Assembly (NCBI GenBank): GCA_016711215.1
Contig: JADJTL010000001.1
Location: 1-64,000 of the forward strand
DNA: 64,000 nt
Direction of reading: 5' to 3'
From: Pseudomonadota bacterium
Lineage (GTDB): Bacteria > Myxococcota_A > Polyangia > GCA-2747355
Part shown: piece after piece, positions 55,874 through 63,401 of the stretch
Layout: the number at the start of each line of letters is the position of its first letter
How positions within the stretch are numbered: position 1 is the stretch's first letter
Position numbers and translations under genes: made by a program
Notes under the pieces: model-generated
The model's input: only the letters and a program-made list of their open reading frames with translations
What the model was told of the DNA's origin: nothing
Databases searched by the model: none

Positions 55874-56655
55874 GCTTGCCTTCGACGGCGCGGCGCCTGG
55901 CCTGGCTACTGCTTGGCGCCCTCTTGCTGGTGGCGCCAAGCGGCCTGCGGGCGGAGACGGTGGACGCAGCGTATCGTCGGGCGCTGGCCGACTACTACGG
56001 TGGCCGCTATGCGGCCGCGGCGCAGGCGCTCGAGCGGCTGGCCGCGCTGCCGCTGCGGCACGAGGCGCTCTTCTACAACCTCGGCTGCGCTTACTATCGC
56101 CTCGGACGCCTCGGTCCCGCGGTCTACGCCTTCGAGCGGGCCCTGGCGCTGGAGAGCGGCTCTGATGATGCGCGGCATAACCTGCGGCTCGCGCGCCAGC
56201 GTGCGGCCCAGGGCGGACGCGACGTGCTGCGTGGCGTCAGCGATCAGCCGGCGTGGCAGCGCGCCGCCAGCGTCTTCGAGCTGCGGACCGCGTGGTGGCT
56301 GACGCTCATCCTGTGGTGGGCCGTGCTGGCCGGCTTCGTGCTCGTGCGTCGGACCGCGCCTGGGCCCGCCCGCGCCGGATTGGTCGCGGGCAATGCGCTG
56401 CTCGGCTTGCTGCTGTTGGCCAGCGTCGGGCTGCTGGGGGCGCGGATCCACCTCGAACGCAGTGTGCGCTACGGTATCGTGCTTCCCGACAAGCTGGCGG
56501 TGCGCGAAGGCCCAGAGGCGGCAGCCCGCAGCGCCTACAGCCTACACGCGGGGCTGCGCGTGCGCCTCGTCGGCGAGGTCAGCGGCTGGCGCCGCCTGCG
56601 CCTCGGCAACGGCCTCGAAGGCTGGGTGCGCAGCGACGCCATCGGCCCGATCTGA
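55870..56655 (+). CDS. batE: TPR-SH3 protein, BatE-like
   Basis: Protein of 261 residues: signal peptide, TPR-type repeats (about 30-110, with LFYNLGCAYYRLGRLGPAVY), two membrane helices (about 140-200) and a C-terminal SH3b-like domain (LPDKLAVREGPE through GNGLEGWVRSDAIGPI). This is the usual last gene of Bat operons. It ends 10 nt before the 14-bp repeat array. Confidence 0.88.
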   Translation: MSLPSTARRLAWLLLGALLLVAPSGLRAETVDAAYRRALADYYGGRYAAAAQALERLAALPLRHEALFYNLGCAYYRLGRLGPAVYAFERALALESGSDDARHNLRLARQRAAQGGRDVLRGVSDQPAWQRAASVFELRTAWWLTLILWWAVLAGFVLVRRTAPGPARAGLVAGNALLGLLLLASVGLLGARIHLERSVRYGIVLPDKLAVREGPEAAARSAYSLHAGLRVRLVGEVSGWRRLRLGNGLEGWVRSDAIGPI

Positions 56656-56665
56656 GAGGCTCGAT

Positions 56666-56744
56666 AGGCCGCCCTCGACAGGCCGCCCTCGACAGGCCGC
56701 CCTCGACAGGCCGCCCTCGACAGGCCGCCCTCGACAGGCCGCCC
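56666..56744. repeat. 14-bp tandem repeat array after the bat operon
   Basis: Five full copies and one partial copy of aggccgccctcgac follow the batE stop. Like the array before moxR, the period is 14 bp, so the operon is bracketed by two unrelated 14-mer arrays. Confidence 0.85.
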
Positions 56745-56768
56745 TTCCCTCTTGGGGCGGGGCGCCGC

Positions 56769-57641
56769 TCAGAACATGCTCTGTGCGGTTGCCACGAATG
56801 CGGCGGCGCGCTCTGCGGGCGTCCTGCCCGTGCTCACGATCGCCTGCCGCAGCGCAGGCGTCATGCTGATCGCCTGCCGCAGTCTTCCGTTGGACTCAGT
56901 GGCGGTCGCAGCTCTGACCACCTCCGGCGGGAAGCTCGCACTTGCTGCGTCGAACACGCGCCGCGCCGCCCACGGCGCCCAGCTCCCCGGACCGGATTGG
57001 GGTAGGGATGGATCGGGCGTTGGATTGTCAACGAGGTCCCGGATCGCGCGGAGGACCGCGGGGCTGTACTCGGCCACCTCCGCGATGGTGCTTTGCAGCC
57101 AATTGGACGAGAAGTTCCGCCACGCTGCGTGGTGCTGCATCGGCTGCGTGGCTGCCTCGCCCAGCAGCTCACCGGCTTGCCGGATCGCCTCGACCCAGCC
57201 CCCTGCCGTGTTGCACCGCTCGTGCCTAGGGGATAGCTCCGTGAGCATATGGTCGATCGGCATCCGCGATTCCGGGGCTGGGTAGACGAGGCGCGTGACC
57301 ATAGCCATCTCGGGGATCCCGATACTCCTCTCGACCCCGCCGATCGTCTCAGTCGCCCTTTGGTTCTGCTGGACGAATCTGCGCATGGCGTCGGCCGTGA
57401 GGCGGCGCGGCTTCCCGCGATGATTGCGATAATTGGAATTCGGCGAGCCCGCCTTTAGCTCGCGAAACACCAAGGGCTTGAGGCGCTGCGCTGCAGGTTC
57501 CACCGCCGAGGCGTGGCCCGCGGGGACGAGCATTAGCGCGCCGAGGGCGCCGATGATGAGGCGCCGAGCGGACGGCTGGGCCGCGCGGGTCGTGGACCTG
57601 GCGGAGGCGGGGGGGCTGGGTGCGAGGACTCGATGGCGCAT
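56769..57641 (-). CDS. Hypothetical secreted protein
   Basis: Protein of 290 residues; ATG 57641 has AAGGAG 8 nt upstream, and the long open frame above it looks non-coding. Basic N-terminus and hydrophobic IIGALGALMLVPAGHA give a signal peptide ending near residue 46. The mature part is mainly helical with Asn/Gln/Arg-rich stretches such as MRRFVQQNQRATETIGG and three Pro-containing turns. No known family is evident. It is on the minus strand between the bat operon and an IS-damaged gene. Confidence 0.55.
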   Translation of the reverse strand: MRHRVLAPSPPASARSTTRAAQPSARRLIIGALGALMLVPAGHASAVEPAAQRLKPLVFRELKAGSPNSNYRNHRGKPRRLTADAMRRFVQQNQRATETIGGVERSIGIPEMAMVTRLVYPAPESRMPIDHMLTELSPRHERCNTAGGWVEAIRQAGELLGEAATQPMQHHAAWRNFSSNWLQSTIAEVAEYSPAVLRAIRDLVDNPTPDPSLPQSGPGSWAPWAARRVFDAASASFPPEVVRAATATESNGRLRQAISMTPALRQAIVSTGRTPAERAAAFVATAQSMF

Positions 57642-57954
57642 CTCGAAGGCTCCTTCTCGGCCGGGTGGATTCCCGGACGCGTGCAAGGGGTTCTCCCCGG
57701 GTTCTCCCCGCATCGGGGCGCGGGCCTGAGTATTGCTCGGGCCGCCCGAGGGGGCGGAGGCCGCGATACCGACGGTCGACCCCTCGCGCCGGGCGCTCTC
57801 ACGCAAGCAATAGCCGGGCCAGCCAAGCGCCCCGCAGGGTATCGCGACCTTCGGCCAGCCGCCGGCCGCCGGAAGCCGGTCGGGTCTCCGTTTTTCGGCA
57901 GCCAGCCTCCTCCAACCGGTCGCCTCCAACGGAACGCCAGCGGCACGCCTGCGC
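57642..57954. other. Intergenic region, no gene seen
   Basis: These 313 bases separate the secreted protein from the damaged gene downstream on the same strand. Both strands are open in places but give Arg/Pro-rich translations. A small direct repeat (gggttctcccc twice near 57685-57710) is the only structure seen. The promoter of the secreted gene should be here. Confidence 0.45.
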
Positions 57955-58473
57955 TCAGAGCGGATCGCCTTGGAGGAAGACGAAGACCCGCGCGCGGACG
58001 CTCCGCTGGCTCTGCGTCGAGCTCGAGAGCGTCAGCTCGTTGCGCCCCGAGCGCAGCGTGGGAAGCGTGCCCTTTCGCGGGACGTTGTAGATTAGATCGC
58101 CCTTGAGGCCGTAAACGGGGCATGCGGAGGCCGACTCGAGCTCGAGGTAGGTGCTCGAGCCTATCTCCGTCAGAAAGGTCAAGGGCTCGCCGTTTACCGT
58201 GATCGACGGGTCAGTGATCTTCCCGGCTACCATCGCCAGCGCGCGGATCGGGCTCAGATACACGCGCACGGTCTTGCTCGGCGGTAGGTTGTTGAGCCAG
58301 AGGCTGAGCGTGGCGATCTGGTCGACGTGCACCGCCTCGCGGAAGACGTTGTAGGAGGCCCACCCCTCGGGCCATTGATAGTCGCTGTGGGCTGCCGATG
58401 CGGTCTCGATCAGCTCGACGTAGCGCCAGGCGACAAAGTCGCCGACCGCCTCGCCGAGGCGGGCCTCGGGACT
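57955..58473 (-). pseudogene. 5'-truncated gene of unknown function, cut by an IS remnant
   Basis: The reading frame remains protein-like upstream of its nominal start: codons at 58333-58473 read, in order, SPEARLGEAVGDFVAWRY and then VELIETASAAHSDYQW before EGWASYNVFREA. They merge into VDQIATLSLWLNNLPP. The frame then enters transposase sequence at about 58470 with no proper start codon. So the gene lost its 5' end, and the remaining 170 codons (strand-rich, Ser/Leu-rich, one Cys) are probably silent. No family is recognised. Confidence 0.75.
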
Positions 58474-58757
58474 CGGTCGGCACCGTCGGCGACTCCTACG
58501 ACAACGCCCTCGCCGAGTCGGTCATCGGCCCGTACAAGACCGAGCTCCTCCGCAAGCACAGCCCTTGGCGTCACGCCGAGGCCGTCGAGCTTGCCACCCT
58601 CGCCTGGTTCCACTGGTTCAACAACCGGCGCCTGCTCGAGCCTCTTGGCTGGGTGCCGCCGGCAGAGTACGAGCAAGCGTTCTACGAGGCTCAGGCTGCC
58701 CAAGGCAGGGCAGCCTGACTCAAGCAACCAAGTCTCCGGCGAACCCGGGGCGGTTCA
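58470..58757 (+). mobile_element. IS3-family insertion-sequence remnant (right end)
   Basis: The plus strand encodes the last 80 or so residues of an IS3-type (rve, DDE) transposase: SVGTVGDSYDNALAE, WRHAEAVELATLAWFHWFNN and LEPLGWVPPAEYEQAFY, ending at the TGA 58719-58721. After it, tctccggcgaacccggggcggttca resembles the right terminal repeat of IS3-group elements, ending near 58757. The catalytic N-terminal half and left end are missing. The piece abuts the truncated minus-strand gene, so insertion and deletion, or a mis-join, have occurred. Confidence 0.85.
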
Positions 58758-58763
58758 GGGGCT

Positions 58764-58793
58764 GCAGCACACGGTCAACCTCCCGTGTGCTGC
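58764..58793. terminator. 11-bp perfect inverted repeat next to the IS end
   Basis: GCAGCACACGG (58764-58774) and CCGTGTGCTGC (58783-58793) are exact complements across an 8-nt loop, 7 nt from the presumed IS end. There is no T-tract. It could terminate transposase transcription or be a hairpin recognised at insertion. Confidence 0.35.
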
Positions 58794-58962
58794 TGTGCGC
58801 CTCGTGGACAGCAAGGCACGCCTGGCGAGGGGCAGCTCGGGCCAAGCCTGACCGTCCTACCTCCACCTCATTCAGGCCGCGCGCGGGGGGCGATCCGTGC
58901 TACCCAGGTAGCGCCGGTGCGGGCGGGTCGGCGGGCGAGCGCCTTGACGGGGGCTCTGGCCG

Positions 58963-59025
58963 ATGACGCCGATGACGCCGATGACGCCGATGACGCCGAT
59001 GACGCCGATGACGCCGATGACGCCG
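58963..59025 (+). repeat. Seven in-frame ATGACGCCG repeats at a gene start
   Basis: Seven exact copies of atgacgccg precede atgactctg. Each copy holds its own in-frame ATG, so eight start codons lie in a row, and copy-number change would only alter the length of a Met-Thr-Pro stretch. Confidence 0.9.
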
Positions 59026-59760
59026 ATGACTCTGGCGGCCCTGACGATCGCCGAGCGCTTCTGTGGTCCGCCGGGAAGCGCCAACGGCGGGTACGTCTGC
59101 GGGCTGCTCGCAGAAGCGCTCGCCGGGCCGCAGGCCGGCCCGGTGCAGGTGCGGCTGCGGCGGCCGACGCCGCTGGCCGTCGAGCTGCGGGTCGAGCGGG
59201 ACGAGCAGGGCGCCCGGTTGCTGCTTGGGACGGAGCTGCTGGTCGAGGCGCGCGCCGCAGACGAGGCCGCGCTGGCGGCCGTGGCGCCAGCCGACCTCCC
59301 CGACGGCGCGGCCCTGGTCGTCGCGGCTCGGCGCGCCAGCGGCCGTTTCAGCGGGCTGGACGCGCATCCCTATCCGAGCTGTTTCGTCTGTGGACCGCGG
59401 CGCCGGGTCGGCGACGGCCTGCGCATCTTCGCCGGACCAGGTCCGACGGGCGCTTGGGTGGCCGCGCCCTTCACCCCCGGAGCCGAGCTCGCTCTCGCCG
59501 ACGGGGCTCTGCCGGTCCCGCTCCTCTGGGCGGCGCTCGACTGCCCCGGCTACTTCGCCGTCGCCGGCGCGGGAGAGGCGGCGCTGCTGGCCACGATGAC
59601 GGCGGAGGTGCGCGCTGGCGCGGTGCGCGCGCTGGACGAGTGCGTCGTGGTGGGCTGGGCGCTCGGTGTGGAGGGGCGCAAGCGCCACGCGGCGACGGTG
59701 CTCTACGGCGCGGACGGCGCCCTCTGCGGTCGCTCGCGCCAGCTCTGGATCACCGTTTAG
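58963..59760 (+). CDS. Thioesterase-like (hotdog) protein
   Basis: Protein of 265 residues from the first repeat ATG, or 244 from the last one (59026), which gives MTLAALTIAERFCG. The body resembles the two-domain thioesterase-like proteins: FCGPPGSANGGYVCGLLAEAL at the N-terminus is a strong signature, then a repeated acidic/hydrophobic pattern and CFVCGPRRRVGDGLRIF in the second half. It would bind acyl-CoA and hydrolyse the thioester (inference). The ribosome site is weak and the start in use cannot be told. It is convergent with the lipoprotein downstream. Confidence 0.72.
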   Translation: MTPMTPMTPMTPMTPMTPMTPMTLAALTIAERFCGPPGSANGGYVCGLLAEALAGPQAGPVQVRLRRPTPLAVELRVERDEQGARLLLGTELLVEARAADEAALAAVAPADLPDGAALVVAARRASGRFSGLDAHPYPSCFVCGPRRRVGDGLRIFAGPGPTGAWVAAPFTPGAELALADGALPVPLLWAALDCPGYFAVAGAGEAALLATMTAEVRAGAVRALDECVVVGWALGVEGRKRHAATVLYGADGALCGRSRQLWITV

Positions 59761-59788
59761 CGCGCGCACGAGCGCGTGCCGTCAGCGC

Positions 59789-60985
59789 TCAGATGTCGTC
59801 GCCTCCGCCGACCTGCGGGCGGGCGCGCGGGCCGCGGCTCTGGCGCTGCGCGGGTGCGCTGGCCGCTGGCGCGGGCGCCGGCGCGGGGGGGGCTGCGCGC
59901 GGTGCTGCTGCTGCTGGTGGCGGTGCTGGTGCTGCTGCCGGTGCTGCTGCCGGTGCCGCCCGGGCGGGTTCTGTCGTGCCGGCGCTCGCGCCAACTTCGC
60001 CACCGGCTTCGGCGCCGCCCGCCGCACCCTCATCGGCAGCCTCGTCCTCGGCGGCCTGCAGGGCCGGATCGCTGACGGTCTGCTTGAGCTCCGGCCAGAC
60101 CTCTTGCAGCAGGCCCTCGGAGACGTAGTAGAGCCCCTGGCGCTCGCCCGGCGTCGCAAAGAGCGTGACGTCGACGTTCTTGTTCAGCGCCCCATGCAGC
60201 GCACGGCAGTAGGCCTGCCACATGACGATGCTCTGACGCTTGCGGCCCCGGCCCGTGACCAAGGTCTGCTCCGGGCGTCCGAGCGCTTGCTCCATCCGGG
60301 CCTCGGGGCCAGGTGGCGCGAACGCGGCCTCGCCGAGGTGAAAGCCGACCCAATCGAGCTGATCCTGGTTGACGGCGTAGACCACCTTCGAAACCGCCGC
60401 CTGCTCGGCAGCCGTGGCCGCGTGGTACTCGAGGCTCTGGTCGCGCGCCCGAATCATCCGCGGCTTCGGCTCCGCGGGCAGCGCGCGAATGCTGTCGAGG
60501 GTCGCGTCGAGTCGTCGGCAGGTGGCGTCGTCGAGCGGTCGCAGCTTGACCACCCCCTCACCCTCGAGCCGGGTCAGGGTCGCGCTGGAATCGGTCGTCG
60601 CACCTTGCAGCCGGTGAAAGCTGCCGGCCAGCGCGCCCCGCGCCTTGAAGCGCTCCCCGCCGGTGCGGATCAGGCGCGCGACCTGTGCTACCGCTTCGGG
60701 ACCCCTGAGGACCGCCAACCGCTCGTCATCGAGGAGCTTCCATTTGCCGGAGAGCAAGGGATCGGTCGCGCCAGTGCAGCTGACGTTGAGATAGGCGCGG
60801 AAGGTGTGGTCGGGCAGAAACTCGTGGCAGTGGACCGGCTTGCCGTCGTCGTCGACGAAGGCCCAGCGCCCGATCATCCACTCGGGCTTGCGGCAGCCGA
60901 TAGCCGCCAGCAGCAGCGTGGCGACCAGCGCCCATCCGCATGCTCGAGCGCCTCGCGGCGCGCAACCCGTGCTTTGCTGCGTCAT
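59789..60985 (-). CDS. Hypothetical lipoprotein with Ala/Pro tail
   Basis: Lipoprotein of 398 residues; ATG 60985 with GGGAGGGGG upstream. The lipobox is AIGC (Cys31). A compact region follows, starting PEWMIGRWAFVDDDGKPV, where WxxGRW and a single Cys (NVSCTG) suggest a lipocalin-like or 'YbaY-like' small barrel; this is weak. The last 90 residues are nearly pure Ala/Pro/Gly/Glu. No family is recognised. Confidence 0.6.
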   Translation of the reverse strand: MTQQSTGCAPRGARACGWALVATLLLAAIGCRKPEWMIGRWAFVDDDGKPVHCHEFLPDHTFRAYLNVSCTGATDPLLSGKWKLLDDERLAVLRGPEAVAQVARLIRTGGERFKARGALAGSFHRLQGATTDSSATLTRLEGEGVVKLRPLDDATCRRLDATLDSIRALPAEPKPRMIRARDQSLEYHAATAAEQAAVSKVVYAVNQDQLDWVGFHLGEAAFAPPGPEARMEQALGRPEQTLVTGRGRKRQSIVMWQAYCRALHGALNKNVDVTLFATPGERQGLYYVSEGLLQEVWPELKQTVSDPALQAAEDEAADEGAAGGAEAGGEVGASAGTTEPARAAPAAAPAAAPAPPPAAAAPRAAPPAPAPAPAASAPAQRQSRGPRARPQVGGGDDI

Positions 60986-61088
60986 GGCCCCCTCCCGATC
61001 CTCGTCAATCCCGGCAGCATACGCGAGGGCCCTGGGGCGCGTCGATTCTCTGGAGCTTGCCGTGGCCTCGGCGGTCGTGTCCTCGGCG

Positions 61089-61149
61089 TTGACAGCGGCG
61101 AGTTGAGCAAATGTAGGATAATTAACTACCAAGACGTACTCATCCTACA
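61089..61149. promoter_or_regulatory. AT-rich divergent control region with a -35 and an inverted repeat
   Basis: TTGACA (61089-61094) is an exact -35. TGTAGGAT (61112-61119) and its exact reverse complement ATCCTACA (61142-61149) flank a 22-nt AT-rich spacer, and GATAAT sits inside it. It lies between the minus-strand lipoprotein and the plus-strand small gene, so it may bind a regulator that controls both. Confidence 0.5.
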
Positions 61150-61180
61150 ATTACCGCCACAACCGAGGTGGAGGTGAGCC

Positions 61181-61528
61181 ATGCTGGATCCCAGAGTCGA
61201 CCGGCGCCGGCACGTGACCTACGTGACGCAGCATACCGAGTACCATTGCCGCGGCCGCGAATGCGTCGGCGTGCGCAACCGACGCACGGGCGAGTGGGTT
61301 CGCGACCATGGGGCGCTGCGTGGGCGGCTGGCCGGAGCGACCGACGGTGGGAGCCCCGCGCTCGACGGCCCGCCCCTCGGCCTGCGCTTGCTCTTCGTCG
61401 GCCGCGAAGGCGTCCTGACCTCAAGGGTCGAGGCGATGCTGCGCCCGCCCAAGGAGGTGCTGGCGCGCTACGCCAGCCGCGCCGCCGCGGGTTCCATTCG
61501 CGGACCGAGCACAGCGGCCGGCGCCTAG
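61181..61528 (+). CDS. Small protein of unknown function
   Basis: Protein of 115 residues; ATG 61181 with GGTGGAGGTGA upstream, a strong ribosome site. The sequence is basic, with a two-Cys segment HTEYHCRGRECVGV (possible metal site or disulfide), several Gly/Arg turns and a repeated 'RxR' pattern. It has no signal peptide. No family recognised. The good ribosome site and a promoter-like region upstream argue it is real. Confidence 0.6.
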   Translation: MLDPRVDRRRHVTYVTQHTEYHCRGRECVGVRNRRTGEWVRDHGALRGRLAGATDGGSPALDGPPLGLRLLFVGREGVLTSRVEAMLRPPKEVLARYASRAAAGSIRGPSTAAGA

Positions 61529-61976
61529 CGGCCCGCCTTCGCCCCCGGGCGCTTCGGGGCTGAGCCACGAAGACGCGGCTCCGATCTTCTGCGCGAACTA
61601 CACCGTCCATAGTGGCTTGCGCAACGCCGAGCCGCGGCCGGGTGAGCGCGTCGAGGCGGGCAGGCTGCGCGCTAGGGCCGTGCTGCAGCACGCGCCCTAG
61701 CGCCCCCGCAGCGACGGGGTCCTCAGCTCGCGCCCCCATCCCGCGCCCCCATCCCGCGACCGGCGGGAGCCGCCGCGCGCACGCACTGGCGCTGAGACGC
61801 GCCGATCGTCGGCGCATGCCCGTGGCTGGCGGACGTCGACTCAGCCTTGCCGTCCTCCAAGGCCCTGTTCTCAAATGCTGTTTTCAGAATGCACTCGACG
61901 AAGAACCTTTTTGCTTGAGTGAAACATGATTTCCCGCGTACAAATAGTGCACGGCCTATAACGCAGGAGGTGCCTC
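61529..61976. other. Intergenic region before the Asn-Ala-Met repeat gene
   Basis: A 448-base stretch with no convincing gene. It contains two copies of cgcgcccccatcc (near 61729-61755). An AT-richer patch at 61860-61960 ends with the strong ribosome site AGGAGG 6 nt before ATG 61977, so the promoter is probably there. No clear hexamer pair is visible. Confidence 0.45.
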
Positions 61977-63401
61977 ATGTCAGCGCGTCACTTCGGCTCG
62001 GTAGGGAAAGGGCGTGGCCGGTTCGGGGTGGGGCGGCTGGGGGCATTTGGAGCGCTGGGGGTGCTGGGGGCGTTGGTGGCGTTGGTGGGGCTGGCGGGGC
62101 TGGCGGGGTGCGAGACGCTGGCGGATGACAGCAGCCTGACGCCGCCGCCGGCGGTGCGGTCGCAGGCGGCGAGCAGCAACGCGATGAACGCGATGAACGC
62201 GATGAACGCGATGAACGCGATGAACGCGATGAACGCGATGAACGCGATGAACGCGATGAACGCGATGAACGCGATGAACGCGATGAACGCGATGAACGCG
62301 ATGAACGCGATGAACGCGATGAACGCGATGAACGCGATGAACGCGATGAACGCGATGAACGCGATGAACGCGATGAACGCGATGAACGCGATGAACGTCG
62401 GCGACCTGCGCATCCCCTCGACGACGCTGACGGACCTCTCGAAGTACACCTTCAACCAGGCCGAGGTGCTCTGCCCGGCGACGCGGCTGGGGCCGCTGAC
62501 GGTGGCGGGGCAGAGCGCCAACGTGGTGCTGCCGCGCTGGTTGGTGCTCAAGAGCCAGTTCGAGCGCGTGCGCGAGGCCTGCTGCGCGAGCCCGCCCTGC
62601 GGCACGAGCTGCGCGCCGCTGACGGTGGCGATCGACGAGGACCTGGACGCCAACGGCAGCTTCAACCCGGCGGGGGGCGTGGACCAGACGGTGACCTACG
62701 AGGTCTTCAGCGCCATCGCGCTGGCGTGCGCGGACAAGGCCTACCGGCCCTTCCTGCTCCATCCGATCAGCGGCCCCGAGGTGCAGGCGCTGGACGCGGC
62801 GGGCAAGATCCCGACCTTCACGACCTACTTCCGCTATATGTGCATCCAGAGCTGGGATGAGACGCAGCACAAGGCCGTCTACCGCTGCGGCAAGGGCCGG
62901 GTGGCCGATGGCATCAGCGGCTACGCGGTGAAGGCGGGCACCAACTCCCCGCGACCGGTCTACCTGTCGAGCCTGACCTGGGGCGGCAACGTCTGGGATA
63001 AGCACTTCCAGTTCCTCAACGCGCACCTGGCCTCGATCGTCGAGAGCAAGCAGGGCACGGTGCCGGTTTCGGGCTACGCGCTCGACTACGCCTGGAACCT
63101 CAACCCGCGCGATGTCCACGCGGGCACCTCGACCAAGAAGGAGGCCGACTACCTGGCCGCCGTGGCGCTGAAGACGGCGACGAGCCGCAGCGGCGTGGCC
63201 GTCAGCCCCTACAACCGCGCCAACCTGACGGGCGGCCAGAGCTTCAGCGCCAATGAGCTGAACCAGGGCGAGACGGGCTACCGGACCTATCCCGACCTGG
63301 CCTCGAAGGGCACCCTCAACGGCATCGCCATCGACCTCAAGGTCTCCCCTGGTACACGCAGAACTGCAAATGGGCCTCGGACTGGGGCCTGCCCGAGCTG
63401 A
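61977..63401 (+). CDS. Lipoprotein with 24 Asn-Ala-Met repeats (N-terminal part of a frameshifted gene)
   Basis: Product of 474 residues as read. ATG 61977 has a perfect AGGAGG. The signal peptide is itself a worn Gly-Ala-Leu repeat and ends in a lipobox LAGC (Cys45). An Asn-Ala-Met tract of exactly 24 copies follows (about residues 68-139). Then comes a 300-residue extracellular domain with several Cys pairs (EACCASPPCGTSCAP) and a calcium-like loop DEDLDANGSF; it has no family I can name. From about 63346 the frame goes to noise: the true sequence continues one frame over as an RCC1-repeat region. One missing C in the CCCC run at 63345-63349 explains it. Confidence 0.75.
   Translation: MSARHFGSVGKGRGRFGVGRLGAFGALGVLGALVALVGLAGLAGCETLADDSSLTPPPAVRSQAASSNAMNAMNAMNAMNAMNAMNAMNAMNAMNAMNAMNAMNAMNAMNAMNAMNAMNAMNAMNAMNAMNAMNAMNAMNVGDLRIPSTTLTDLSKYTFNQAEVLCPATRLGPLTVAGQSANVVLPRWLVLKSQFERVREACCASPPCGTSCAPLTVAIDEDLDANGSFNPAGGVDQTVTYEVFSAIALACADKAYRPFLLHPISGPEVQALDAAGKIPTFTTYFRYMCIQSWDETQHKAVYRCGKGRVADGISGYAVKAGTNSPRPVYLSSLTWGGNVWDKHFQFLNAHLASIVESKQGTVPVSGYALDYAWNLNPRDVHAGTSTKKEADYLAAVALKTATSRSGVAVSPYNRANLTGGQSFSANELNQGETGYRTYPDLASKGTLNGIAIDLKVSPGTRRTANGPRTGACPS
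62178..62393 (+). repeat. 24 exact copies of AACGCGATG
   Basis: A 216-bp tract of perfect 9-bp repeats in frame, encoding Asn-Ala-Met 24 times. No stop occurs in any frame on either strand inside it, so spurious long open frames appear on the minus strand. The lack of any mismatch points to recent expansion. Confidence 0.95.

Noticed and set aside
61980..63119. Long minus-strand open frames across the Asn-Ala-Met repeat, giving Val-His-Arg or Phe-Ile-Ala repeats
   Set aside because: They exist because the 9-bp unit has no stop in any frame; the flanking translations are Arg-rich noise, and the plus strand has the ribosome site and lipobox.
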